Source: Agriotes lineatus
Lineage: Eukaryota > Arthropoda > Insecta > Coleoptera > Elateridae
Assembly: GCA_940337035.1 (NCBI GenBank)
Contig: OW679203.1
Coordinates: 78,693,061 to 78,757,060, forward strand
Reading direction: 5' to 3'
Length of the DNA stretch: 64,000 nt
The notes beneath the pieces are model-generated. The model did not search any database, was not told where the DNA came from, and saw nothing but the letters and a program-made list of their open reading frames with translations. Shown piece by piece: positions 23,151-35,465 of the stretch. The first letter of the stretch is position 1. Each line of letters opens with the position of its first letter. Position numbers and translations under genes: made by a program.

Positions 23151-26100
23151 AAGAAGGTACCAGTGCGCCATTGACACAGAGATGCGAGTACACACATCAC
23201 GTGTGCGCCAGAAGGCATGTATTAAGTCCAGTTGGTCATTTTGCCTCTATTTGTAATAAAACTGTTGGAATTATAATTATGGAAATAAGTTACATGGTCT
23301 GGAAAATGTGAAGCTCAAAGGCTCAAGGGTAGGCGACAACCAATTTTTCTTATATCTAATACAATAATATTGAAAATTTTGCAGATATTTTTCTAAACAG
23401 CTGTCAGAATATCCAAAACATGGACATCAAGGAAACTGGAGTTACCGTGTTATTGTTCTATTTTAACTATGAGGGAAATACAACGACTGATTCATTACTC
23501 CATTCAACAACTAACAAAATTAAGCAAGACAAAATTCTACTAAAGTTGGTTGCAGAACTAAGAGTGGAAAAAGCGTTGATCAAAGGAAACATAATGTGTT
23601 TATTGTTTACAACATTTTACTACCAGTACCACAATTGCGTTTATTAATATTATTAGGTAATAAAGCAGAGACAGAATAGAACGAATTTCAAGGAATTTTG
23701 TTGTTAAATCAGAAAGGACGACGTAGGTAAGGAGATGGAAATGCAGTAGATGTAAGTAGATGTAACAATGATCACAAAGGCTGTGGACACTTACGGTTAT
23801 TTATAAATTGGCTGCTGCTGGTTCACGGGTGTTGATAACACCCTGAATATTTCTAAATAACATTTTATGAAAAACCACCACCATTTACTTAATTAAACGA
23901 AATTTACTAACGATCACACATACACATATAAAGTGCGTGATTAAAACAACTTTCTACGCTAACAGACAGGTCTGAGTCAACGAAAGGTTAAAAGCGACGC
24001 AGGTTCGACACGTGCCAGATGACTGGAAGACATAGAGTACCCAAGGTTGTAAACCGAATGCACTGGAATGAGTTGACTTGAGTGGGTTAACTGAATAGCT
24101 TAAACCAGCTTTGGCTTCAATTGCGTAAGGTGTTTATTATTTGTTGGTGGCCAGAGGGATCCTGTGTTTTCTCGAAATTTAAATTTAGCCATTGTGCTAT
24201 GATTCTGGTGCTGGAGATTTCGTCACGTTTGTCCAAACGGCTTGCGTCATCCGAGAAGTTTATTGCTCGACTTTTTACATGAAGGCGATCCTTGCGCAGC
24301 TGTCTTTATTTCCCAAAAGGGTTGAGCGACTACCTCTTGTTTACTTCCGAATTCCTTGTTATTCGCAGATGGCGTAAGGTTGCCGAGATTTGAGTTTTCA
24401 ATTGCGTTGTTTTTACACTCGAATTGCAATTGCAAATGCAATTTCTCACTCGCGAACCTAATTACTCAGTTCAGGGCACTAGTATTTTAGTTCCGCCTAG
24501 TGCACTTGCTGTTTTCAGCTGCACAGCTTGTTTTCACTGTTTATTATTTTCTGCGCTGGTTTTTAGGCTTTTCGTGGGATGATTTATGGAGGCTACACAA
24601 GTTGCCATGCATGCGCTACAGTAAGATAGTGGCGGTGACCAGTTTTTAAACCAAACTAACAGCTTAGTACTTGCGCCGAATAAAATAAGAATATGATAAC
24701 GATACAATCCTCTATTTTGGTTTGTAAACAAAGCTTCACGCTATAATGCATTGATTTATGATGCCCTCTAATAGAGTATTAGGACTTCTCAAGAAACACT
24801 TTAAAGGAACACTGTCTATACAAATCCTGCCCAGTATAATGAAATGTTCGCTAAGTATTCTATAGTAAATCAGATCAAAGAATGGGAAATTTTTTATTCC
24901 AGAAGCATGGAACTTTCAATTTAATAGAGCAAACAGTTTATTTTCACAAACAATTCTGGTTGCTGTACTATATTAATCCCTGGAGTAAATAACTACAACG
25001 TTAACCGTGGCTCAGAAAAAGTAATGATGAAACAACCAAAAATTATAAACATTAACCCATGTGATGCGTTTTGGAAAGCTAGCAGAGAGCAAAAACTGTA
25101 TGTCGCTTATTTGATAAGCGCTAAGACGGAAACTGGAAAAGTAGTAACTGCTCCCAAGTGTTTAAAGAAACTGACGATTCTCAACTCACGCAGTTTGTCC
25201 TTTGAAGTGGAAGAATTTGCAGTATATTTAGGTAGGTACAGGTTCCTTTAATTTTTGGATAAAACCTTTGTCTTTGTTATAAATCCTTATATAAGAATTT
25301 CTAATTTATTTTCTATAGTAAGTAACTTTCGACAAAACGTATGCCTTATTCGAGGACTGAGGCTTATTTTTCATATAATTTACTTCTGCTGTCAAATAGT
25401 AACTTATTTGCGTTGCTTAATGATTTCTCGTATAACGCAAGAGCTATTAGCGCCCTACAAGCTTGGTACATTGTTTAAACAACTCGACGTGAAGTTGATC
25501 AAAACTAGTGCCACATAAGTAAAGCAGCCTTCAAATTATGCTTGAGCTTGTTGTGAGCAGCACTGGAGTGCACAGCCGTAATCAATGAAATACTAAATCC
25601 TATCAATATAAGGGGCAATTATCAAAGGCCGAGAACCGTTCGCCATCAACGCCAGGAAGATTAAGCTCGTCCGAGCGAGCAATGAAATTCGAACCTCTGT
25701 GCAGGCTGCAACTTACCTCGCCTGACAGCTGATTATTCCGGATTATACATGACAAGGGTTACTGAATCTAAACCCACTATGTAGTTCGAGTTACGTTGCG
25801 TCGGGATATTTAACAATTCCAACATGTGGCTAGTACGCAGTTCTGACAGGTCTCAATTATTTGTGTCGTTCTCAGGATTTCAGATTTGGTGGAAGAGGTT
25901 CACTTTTGTTGCTGTGCTGGCGAAGATTAGCAAATCCAAGGATACGTTTGAGGATATGAGGGGACGTTCTATAAATGATCGTTCGCAGGGTTGAGTTACT
26001 AGCTTCGCCTAAAACTAAAAAGTGTTTTAATCATGAAATGTCTACTGTGATGGGCAAACAAAGGGCGAAAATATTTCAGGCTTGTGACAAAGAGGAATTA

Positions 26101-27380
26101 TTTATATTTATTAAAATTATTGTTTTACGTCTTACAAGAAATTGAAGAACGCGAAACTAATTTTAAAAGCAAGAAACAATACCCTTCTGTCTTAAATCAT
26201 TGTTTTAAGTTGTACATTTTTAAAAATTGAATTTATTTCTCTATTTTTCAATGAATATAATTGTTCCGGCTCATGTGCCTATTTCATACCATAGTAGTTT
26301 TAATAATTAGCGAATGACGTATTAGGTGTCTGTTATCTCTACTTGAATATACAGGTTCTTATAGTATAAAAGCTAATTACGTAGAATCACGTCCTTTCCT
26401 AGCAAAAATACACAATTTTTTAACGGCTTGGCAGCTTGCAGGATGGCAATTACCAATCCAATTAAGTACAATGTATATTTAACGAAGTACTTATAGAATA
26501 CATAGGAAAATCAAAAATAAATCAATTAAAATGAAACATTTTTCATTGTGTTGCACATTTAACGTTTGTAAATCTAGTGATATTAAATTAATTGTTAGGT
26601 TATGTTAAGCTATTTTTGGTCAATAAGCTTCAATTAAGTTATGAGAAGCACCCTTTTTCTAGTTAACAAATGTAACAAAAGATCTGAATTTTGCATAAAG
26701 CTCTTAAATGCTTCTTTTTCTTTACAAACGGACATACATATCCTTTCATTTTCACTTGGGATTGGATCTGATGTAACGCCATCACTAGAAATTGCTCAGC
26801 TTCGACGAAATGTTGTAAATATTCTGCATTTTTTTCAAGTCACTAACACCAGCAGAAGAGTATCAAGATATTCAAATGAACAATTTGCTGGACGTTGGAG
26901 AAGGTTCAGGGCTTTTTAGTTTTGACATGTAACGAAATTATATCATTAAATATCAATCTCGTACTCATTTATGACACCCTTTTTGGAAAATTCAACTCTA
27001 TGAAATTTATTCAATAATAATTAGGAGGTAAGTTTTTCGATGACTAAAAACTGTACAAATAAAAATAAAATTGGGTGATATTATGATACTATGTATTATC
27101 TGACAAATATGTTGCCAAAAGTCATAATGATATACATGCAATGATTTGATTACATATTTTAAGTAACTTTCAAAAATACAACCGTTTTATATGACTTAAC
27201 AACAAGTCTAACAACAATCTTGTAATTAGAACTTATTTACTTACAAATCCTACACGATGAGTAAAATAGTGCCAATATTACTACTAAAGCGAGAGGTATA
27301 TTCAACATCAAAAGGAGGATAAGAAAAAGAAAAGAATAAATGGAGAACTATCAAGCCATTTTTAGTATGTTACACAACAA
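23150..27380. other. Transposon-poor stretch with no recognised gene
   Basis: Some open frames without recognisable domains: 75 codons at 25024-25251 plus (ending next to TTTAG|GTAGGT) and 92 codons at 26641-26919 plus. GC-richer unique blocks lie at about 24190-24560 and 25610-25810. A small hairpin CACGGGTGTTGATAACACCC lies at about 23826-23845. No RNA gene seen. Confidence 0.35.
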
Positions 27381-27384
27381 GTTT

Positions 27385-27490
27385 AGAAAAGTAAAGTTTT
27401 ACTAAACTGATATAGCTTGATTGAGTACGAGCCAGCGAAGCGAGCGAGTAACTTAAAAAGCTATATAAGTTTATTCAAACTACATTTCTT
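27385..27490. repeat. Imperfect hairpin with GC-rich tip
   Basis: Arms around ATATAGCTT near 27410 and its inverse near 27460, with a tip of GAGTACGAGCCAGCGAAGCG. The tip has the same GAGTACGAG design as the tip at 53510-53545, though the arms differ. Confidence 0.6.
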
Positions 27491-27619
27491 ACGAAGTGTT
27501 TATACTATTTTTTCGCATTTTGTGTTAGTATTTAGAAACAAACATTTATATAAAAGCATTACACCACATGCCCATTAAAAAAGGTGGTTGTGGAAATTCA
27601 AACGTTTGAATAATATGTT

Positions 27620-27830
27620 GGTGGCATTTAAAATTCTATGTCAAATTCGAGGTTAGCAGGTTAGGTTTTCCGTCAGTTTTAATACAAACTGACACAAAAC
27701 CTAAGCTCTCAATCTCAATCTCAAAGGCCCGTCTCTACAGTCCATTTTTGAACATAGGCCTCCCTCATCTTTTTCCAACCTAAGCTACTAACCTAGAATT
27801 CGACAGTGACATTACTATATAGTAAAGTGA
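27620..27830. repeat. Copy of hairpin family C, split by a tiny LINE insert
   Basis: TCTATGTCAAATTCGAGGTT and the next ~20 bp are shared almost exactly with the left arm at 54201-54240. The right arm here resumes after an insert of 69 bp (27708-27776) flanked by direct repeats AACCTAAGCT at 27698-27707 and 27777-27786. Read on the minus strand the insert gives MREAYVQKWTVETGL and ends with a (TTGAGA)n run, the very 3' end of a LINE. Confidence 0.75.
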
Positions 27831-27831
27831 C

Positions 27832-28115
27832 ATTTCTGTGCACCACAGTGCCACTTTATTAATCGATTTTGGATTTAATAAAATAGCACATTATCATACA
27901 AAATGCGAAAAACAAAATATTGTAATTGTTTTAGTATGAAGGTTTGATATTATATTATTAAAATGATTAAAAATATTTCATTATAAAATAATAAAAATGA
28001 AATGTTGAGCCATTTTGCTTCTTTAATTTTTTGCGAAACGTGATGCTGCTTACGCAAACCAAAGATGAATCACAGATAATAATTTTGTGTTCGTTGAATA
28101 CGGAAACGTGCAAGT
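27832..28115. other. No gene seen
   Basis: AT-rich linker between the hairpin copy and the RT relic. Confidence 0.5.
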
Positions 28116-28117
28116 CA

Positions 28118-28800
28118 CCGCTCATACATGAGTCATACAAAAATTAAAATGAGATAAGAGTAATGTATACCATAAAATTTTCATGTCCCTTGTTAGGTAG
28201 TACCTGTTTGCGCATAGCAGTTTTAGATTATAATAGGCTTTTTGAATGCAACGAGATACATGGTAATGAAAGCGTAGATCATTATCAACATAGACTCCTA
28301 AAATTTTGCAAACAACTTTATATGGTAAAATATCGTCGCTCACCTTTATTTGTAACAGAGGTACAGTCTCTCTATCCTTCTTCTTTCCAAACAGCATGAC
28401 AGAAGATTTGGAAGAATTTATTAGCAACGAGTGTTTTTTTCGCTGAATTCAGCAAGGTTTAACAAATCCTTATTCACTAACGACACCGCCTCCTTTAATA
28501 AATGCGGAAAAAAGAGTAATATAGTTGTGTTTCGTGCTTTAAGCAATGGCCTATGTTGTTAGTGTATAGAGAAAACAACAGAGGGCCCAGTATCGAACCC
28601 TGTGGAACCCCCGATAAAACCACACTGGGGTCAGATATTTTCGACTGATATTCTACGCTTTGAACTCTATTGGCTAGATAATAATTATTTGTTAAATTAA
28701 TTGCTGTGTTACCAAAACCGATGAATTGTAAAATAGACAAAAGTATTTTATGATTAATGGTGTCAAACGCATTTGAAAAATCTTTGTTTATTATTAATTG
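28118..28800 (-). pseudogene. CR1/jockey-like reverse transcriptase relic
   Basis: From high to low coordinates on the minus strand: NKDFSNAFDTINHKIL (palm, first Asp present), YYLANRVQSVEYQSKISDPS, VLSGVPQGSILGPLLFSLYTNNI, then HETQLYYSF where the family has YADDTQLYYSF; the ADD triplet is gone. After a shift, LLINSSKSSVMLFG, VCKILGVYVDNDLRFHYHVS and TLLLSHFNFCMTHV follow (101-codon ORF, 28122-28427). SGVPQGSILGPLLF places it in the CR1/jockey group. Confidence 0.85.
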
Positions 28801-28829
28801 GTTACATCATGTGATATGAATAATTGTCG

Positions 28830-29200
28830 GGTTTTTTCTGGAAGTGGTCCACATCGAGTTTCCTGATAGAGTAAACATCTTGCGAATTGGATAGGAGGTT
28901 TTCATTTACTAGTATTGTACTTCATTGAGCAGTCTAGTGTTGCTGGATTGACGACTGTTTGTTGGATTTTGAAGAGGGACATTGCAGTTGCTACTGGTGG
29001 GTCTTGTCGAGTATCCAGGTGGAAGTAACACGAATCCTGTCGTGTTTTGGCTTGAGGATTTATGCAGTTTGCTAGTAGCTGGTTGCATTTATACTGAGTT
29101 TGGTGTTCAGATTAGGAAACTGCTGTGAGCGGTCGGAAAGCTGTTGGATTCAGAGGGATCGGATTGTGTTCCTTGTACAAGTGACAGTTACAGGTATTTA
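28830..29200. other. GT-rich block of unknown nature
   Basis: A GC-richer, transcript-like block that ends at TTACAG|GTATTTATA, a possible donor. There is no coding frame. It could be the 5' untranslated part of a LINE or a non-coding exon. Confidence 0.25.
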
Positions 29201-29443
29201 TATAAAGAACTGAAGGAAAAGCATTAAAAAAGTGAAGTTAAATAATAAAAAAGGAATTACTTACCGTTTTTAGTGTTTATTGAATGACATATGGTAACAA
29301 ATAAGTATTTATGATTAATTTCCATATTCATAATGTTAAATGACATTGACAGGTATAAATTTGTTTGATTTTGAAGTAAGGTTTCATTAAAACAAAAATC
29401 AATTTTTTGTAAAATCGTACTAAAATATGGTCATTTATGCATT

Positions 29444-29536
29444 AATTTGCGGGCGTAAATAGTGCCGTTTGCGCCCTAAGGCCTAAAAATAATTTGCGGG
29501 CGTAAATAATGCCTTTTGCGCCCTAAGGCCTAAAAA
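29444..29536 (+). repeat. Two tandem copies of a 46-bp unit
   Basis: AATTTGCGGGCGTAAATA..., each ending GCGCCCTAAGGCCTAAAAA, side by side with four or five differences. Each unit contains the inverted pair GGGCG/CGCCC, so it can form a small hairpin. Confidence 0.9.
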
Positions 29537-29645
29537 ACCAGCATCACATTGGCAACCAACAACAATTTGATTTTTGAGAACGAATCGTGCCATTTATTTT
29601 TCAAAGCTTTATGGTGGATTTTACAAAAAATCTTGTTTGCATTTC

Positions 29646-29750
29646 GGGCGTGAACGGCGATTTTGGCCCTTTGGCGTTTTATAATCCTTCGGCCCTTCGG
29701 GCCTCTGGCTTATAATTCCGCCGCGGGCCAAAATCGCCTCCTTCACGCCC
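29646..29750. repeat. Foldback hairpin, GC-rich
   Basis: Arms GGGCGTGAACGGCGATTTTG and its inverse ending CTTCACGCCC, with an inner pair TTATAATCC/..TTATAA and a tip of TTCGGCCCTTCGGGCC. The sequence between the arms also pairs. No TA or other flanking duplication was fixed. Its GGGCGT..GCCC motif resembles the tandem units 110 bp upstream. Confidence 0.8.
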
Positions 29751-29779
29751 TTAATACAAAAATAGCTATTCAGAAATAA

Positions 29780-31540
29780 TAATAGTCATTGTAATATGAG
29801 ATTCCAACCTGTTTTATTAAGAGTAAGTACTTGTTTTCAACTGGAGCTGGTAATCTTTTGGGACATTGATAATTAATAATTTATCAAATAGGGCATATGA
29901 AGTACATTAATTCATTTATTAACAGAGAATTGGTTAAAAATAAACTAAATAAAAAGAAAAGTCAAACGTAATTGCTAAAGCATAATACATATTGTTCTAA
30001 TATAAAACCATTTACATACATAAATATCAATGCAACATAGTCTATTATAACATAAATGGCGCCGCAACGTCGAACTATAACAATATATAGTCTAAAAGAT
30101 GAGATATGGAAGAACGATAAAAAAATTATAATAATGTCGAGGAGTTGAGAAAGCTGACAGAGGAAATGTTAAGACAGAAGCCCAGTAGGAAACGTAATTA
30201 ACTGGAAAAATAAGAGAATTGCAAAGATGATTTGAAACAGACAAATTAAAGAGTGGAGCAAGACAACGGAATATATAACAAGCTCCATTCAACGAAGTAT
30301 TTGATTGAGAATTAAAGTCACAAAGGGAAGAAACAATGGGAACATATGAAAGGTCTAGAATTATTGTGACAGACCAAAAACTTTTAAAAATAAATTGATA
30401 GAAGGAAAAATATGCACCTACAAGCTTAAGCACAGAAATGAAAATAAAATAATTTTATGAAAACGTTAATAAATAATTGCCCGGAAAGAGAAAAACTCAT
30501 TTCACAGCAAATATACAAAAAAAGAAAGATTCAGACGAACAATGTATAGGTGTTAATGGACTTATTCAAAGAAACAATAGACAAGCAACCTGTTTGCGAT
30601 GAATACCTTATTTAAGAAAAAGGAACAGCGTAAATAGACCTGTCGCACTCTAGATGAAGATGTAAAAACAAGACTATATGTTAAGTAACAAAGGAACATA
30701 ATGCAAGATGTGTCAACAGTAAATAATGAAAAAACAGGAAGCGGCTAAAGACTAATACAAAGCAGAGTGAGTATTGATGTTACAATGGAAAGATTAAAAC
30801 TAGTAAATAGTAAATAATCAAAAAATGGATACAAACATACTAAAATCATATCAGGAAGAATATAAACTCAAACTAGAAGAAAAGTTCACAACATGACACA
30901 TACAAATAATGTAAACGAAAATGTTACAACAGCAAATTATAAACAGCATCAAAACCATATCACCTAAAAATAACAATCCGCCAGGAAACTATTTACCAAT
31001 ACTCTAAGACTAATATAAAATAGAAGAAAAATGGGAAATGAGAATAAGTGACAGACAGTTGTGTATGTAGAACTAGACAAAGCCATTACAGGTGAAATAA
31101 GAAACGATATTCAAAACTACAAACATATGGAAATTTCAAAAGTTAGAAAGGCAAATTAAGTCTTAAAAGGTTTGAGATCAAGGGTAAGCATAGGAAAGAA
31201 GAAAATCTTCAAATTTAAGAAAATAGGTTGTACGGATTCAACCAATGGAAAAGATACATGAAAGTAATCAAAGACCTCTGCACAAACTGTACAAAATGGA
31301 AAGCTCTGAATGTTATAATATAACTCCTTCTCGAGGTGTTATTACAATTAATATGAAACCCCAAATTGTAAATCAAAATGTAACAGCTCCATCTTTGGAG
31401 CACTATTACATATCAAATTAAATATACCCTTTTTCTAATTATCAAAAAGAAGCACTATCAGGTATAACTCACTTATGTACTTGCCTTACTGCTTAGTGTA
31501 ATAAATAGTTATTGACGTATATCATAAATCAATTTAACAT
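29780..31540. other. A-rich decayed stretch, possible LINE remains
   Basis: Strongly A-rich on the plus strand with no long frame. Scattered Lys/Glu-rich fragments are the composition of LINE ORF1/linker regions, but no motif is specific enough to call. The 113-codon minus ORF (30092-30433) looks like a shadow. Confidence 0.35.
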
Positions 31541-31549
31541 TTAAAATTA

Positions 31550-32560
31550 TGTCATGTGATTATTGTTTTTTAAAGCCTCGACTAGTCAGTTTTACAAGCA
31601 ATGGGACTCATGACATCAAGTTAAATGGGTTACTCTTCAACTAACAACTTTCTCTTGTAGTTAGACTGAATTACTTTTAAAATATAATAACTATTTTACT
31701 TTATGAATCAAATACACGTTTCAGGTACTTCACAAAATTAAATTCCTACTTTCAGTTTGTTAGTAGCATATTGAAGTTTGATCTGTCATTACAAAATAAA
31801 ATACAAATTGTCAAAAACAATTTAATTGAATATTAAATATGTCCAAATGTGATTTAAATAAAATTTCTAAAAATAACCAAATTCCAAGAAGTACATTTTA
31901 AACTATAATGGTCAAAAAACGTCGAGTACTCGAATCACACTATTAAATTTAGAAAACGAATTCTTCTAAATTAATTTCTAAATATAATTACAATTATCTT
32001 AATGATTTGCAGCACCAAACTTGCTATATAACTTCTTAATATTTCATAAGAAATGGGCACTAACCTTCTGATTGTTTATCTTGTACCTGAATACGCTATC
32101 TCAGTTCCTAACTGGATAAATTCTAGTAAGCAAACACCTCCTTGGGTTGTTCCCGACGAAATCAAAGCTCGTTGTAGCTCTTTGAAACCTCTATTATGTG
32201 GATCGACAGTTCAACAGCATACCACAACACTCACTAATCATATCACTGTATTACGTTAAATGGAATCAAACAATCTTGAATTTTATATTTGAATAATAGT
32301 TGTGACTTGAAGTCAAATTTGATCGTAGAGAATATTATATTGATACTACGTATCAAATCATCAATTATTATTCTTCACAATTAATGGGAATTTAACCCTT
32401 AACCTGACTATTTCTCGTAGATTATCAATTCAAGTTATTTTTTACTACTCAATATAAACAACCCTCTGGTTGCCTTTTACAACCCCACCAGTTAAAACAT
32501 ACAACTGTTACATCACATGATATACATTAAATATCTTGATATTATTTACTTTAAGTGTAT
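31550..32560 (-). repeat. Dispersed repeat family A, copy 2 (inverted)
   Basis: Reverse complement of the family at 12150-13140. Its 5' end (high coordinates) reads ATCATGTGATGTAACAGTTG and its 3' end reads AAACTGACTAGTCGAGG. The 68-codon plus ORF at 32053-32259 lies inside it and is not conserved in copy 1. Confidence 0.75.
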
Positions 32561-34701
32561 TATTCGTACGGTATGCTGCATTACAATGTCCGTGGAGAAA
32601 AAAGTAATTTTGTATGTTGCACCAACCCTTAATTGATTTCTTGTATCGACATCGTGGCTACTTCCATAAATATAAATATATTGTTATGGTTTGATATGCA
32701 CCACTGATTAAATTGATTAAAATAATTGCTGGATTGTCATTTTATTTACTTGACCCAAATAAATAGTATAATGCCCTTTTTCGTATCTTATTTATCTGCA
32801 ATTTTATTCTCATAACGCTAGCTCGGTAGACAATCAATTCTATTCAAAGGGGTGAATTCCTAATAATTGGTAAATTTTTACCCGAATTAGTTCCAAATAC
32901 GCAGGCGCAAATGTATGCACTGCTGTCAAAATTACAAAAAATGGTTCGCATTGTACTGCAAGCGTTGTTGACTTTAAAAATCAAATTTGTGAACATTCGA
33001 AGAGGTATTTATTTAAATCGTAGTGCTTTGGCGGTTATTATTCTCATTTGATCATTTCTGCAATTGTTTAATCTCCACCTAACCTCACAACTGGACTCTG
33101 GTTAATAATTTGAAAAGCACTTTCACTGGAGACTTAAAGATGCTTAAATCTTGTTTAGTACGGTATTGTCTCGCATGCACAAAAATTTCTGGATGCTCAC
33201 ACTAATATTTTTAGGGTTAGACACTACCTTAAGATTTCGTGTTCGCTTCAATCTTCGGATAGGAGGCCCCTGCTCGTATCTTCGTCTGGAACGGTTTCCC
33301 CCGGTGTCTGTGCTGCTGTTCGTTGTCCTGCACTCCTGCCTGCTGCGTCGCAGTAGAATGCCCTGGCTATGGACCCTTTTTTCGGCTGGAATCCTTCTTC
33401 GTAATCTTGATGTGGGTGGCGAATGTTTCCTCGGAGATGCTCTCGGTAAAATTATTTATTGTTGCGGAAATCTCCACAAACGTTCTCATATGAACTTTGA
33501 TACCTGCTGAACACAGTGAAACACACACTTTTTGGCTTAAAATATTTACTTCTATTGTAGAAAAACTTTATTCAAAAGGAGCACAAAATTTAATGTCAAG
33601 CTTATAATTTATTCAATTGTTATCTCCTGAATTCCGGTATAAACAAATGCTAATCTAATACTATACAAACGGAAATTAGCCATATTTAAATCAATTACAT
33701 TTTGAAATAAATTTACTTACAAAATATTAAATTTAAACCTTTCTTATATCTAAAATATTGTCTGCATTTTTAATCGTCAAAATGTCTCTTTGCGCCACTA
33801 CACATTTTATTAGTTGCTTTGCTCTGTTCACTCGCGTAATTGCACTGATCCTTTTAAAGAGTTCACTTCCTTCATAAATGCTTTCGATGCCCGTCTGTCT
33901 GCTTTTCACTCGTTTTTTTCTGTCTTGCAGTTTGCTTTTCCCTTGCTTTATCATGTCTTGTCTGCTTCTCACAATTTCTATTTTCTGTCTTTATGCCTAC
34001 CTTCTTAATTGCTCGTTGCAACATTATTATTTTTCTGGCTTTTTATACCTTTTTAGATTGCTCACAATTTTACCTGCTTAGCTACATTGAAATCTACGCT
34101 TCATTGACCTGTACATAGCAAACCTTTTTGTGATTATTCATTTCTTTTAGTTTGGCTGTTTATTCTGCCCAAACTACTATTTAACTAATTTGAACTTCGA
34201 TTTCAACCCTGAAAAACAAGCTTTGCCCTTTGCGTTCCTTAATCAATTCATTTATTAATACTGGCATCTCTTTTCCAATGCATTTACTGAATGAAATTTA
34301 AGCTTATAGTCCGGGAGCCAGTGACCGTTTAGAGTTAGTCATTTCACAAAAGCTGAAAATTTTTCCTAAGCTTTATTTGGTATCACTAGTAAGTGAATGG
34401 ACCTCCAGCTGGCGCAGTTCCGGGGGGTGTAGCTGCGGCAGCCTCCCACACACGTAGAATAATAATAAAAAAAAACTAATACCGCAAAAGCTGAAAATTT
34501 GTTAACATGTTGATTATGTTATAAATAAATGAAAAAACGTATCCAGCCGAATTTAGAGTGGTGGATTATGCCCCAGCTTTTCATGTAAAGAAGTAAAACA
34601 TATGCGCTGAGTAAACTGATACCGCAAAAGCTGACATTTGGTAAACTAATAGTTAAGTTAATAACTTAAACAAAAAAAAAACATCCAGCTATATATTTAC
34701 T

Positions 34702-34799
34702 GGGGGAAAAGTGCCCAGCTGATGCAATGAAAGACGCTGCGCATCGGTATGCGCTTGGGCGCATCGTATCTTTGACTGCATCAGCTGGACACTTTTCCC
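34702..34799. repeat. Inner hairpin, arms ~40 bp
   Basis: GGGAAAAGTGCCCAGCTGAT on the left pairs with ATCAGCTGGACACTTTTCCC on the right. The arms continue through ATGAAAGACGCTGCGCATC and its partner. It lies inside the foldback element and is probably a small separate MITE. Confidence 0.85.
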
Positions 34800-35130
34800 T
34801 ATTATATATGTTTACAGATGATGTCGAAGATATTTCACAGATCGACATCAATTGCAGCGGTAACGAAAGCGATAATGAGTTGGATGGCGATGAATCCGAA
34901 GAAGACCAAATCTAAAAAATTTGTTGATACATTAGTTTATTAATTTACACGTATTAGTACACTCTCAAAGTCGAACATAGGCGATTAACATTGTATTGAA
35001 CGTTTTTGTCGATTCCTGCTCGCCAATTCAACTTACAGCGAAGGTAATGGTATCAATGGAAAGATAAAATTATTACCTATCAAATTTTACCAATAACTAG
35101 CAGTCCAGTGAGACAAATGTCTCATTTAAC

Positions 35131-35217
35131 GCGCCTTCAAACCTCGATCGGTTAGGCAACCACCCAGACCTGGAAGGTGTCAAAGTGGTTGCCTAACCGA
35201 TCGAGGATTTAAGGCGC
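35131..35217. repeat. Inner hairpin, arms 33 bp
   Basis: GCGCCTTCAAACCTCGATCG and the following GTTAGGCAACCAC pair with 35185-35217 with two mismatches, leaving a 21-nt loop. It is preceded by the short palindrome GAGACAAATGTCTC, which also occurs (one base different) near 62696. Confidence 0.9.
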
Positions 35218-35411
35218 AAAGGGTCGCAGCTACGTTTGGCGGCCGAAACAGTTTATTTAATACGCGTTCTATTTGAAAAACGGTCTTTTTGTGATTTCTC
35301 GAAAACCGGAAGTGTCACGTGACTGAAATTCGGTTCCTGACCTGACATGACCATTCCAAACATATAACTTTAATAACTTTTTTCTCTATCTCTTACGGTT
35401 TGGCTGCTGAA

Positions 35412-35465
35412 ACAGCGTCCCGGACAAAACAGCGTCCCGGACAAAACAGCGTCCCAGACAGACAC
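35412..35465 (+). repeat. Three tandem copies of a 17-18-mer
   Basis: ACAGCGTCCCGGACAAA repeated, with the third unit changed to CCCAGAC. Local slippage or duplication within the foldback element. Confidence 0.9.

Noticed and set aside
26641..26919. 92-codon ORF as a gene
   Set aside because: No domain, no splice signals that fit, and AT-rich composition like its flanks.
33151..33510. 119-codon ORF
   Set aside because: Lies inside dispersed repeat B and is not open in the other copy.
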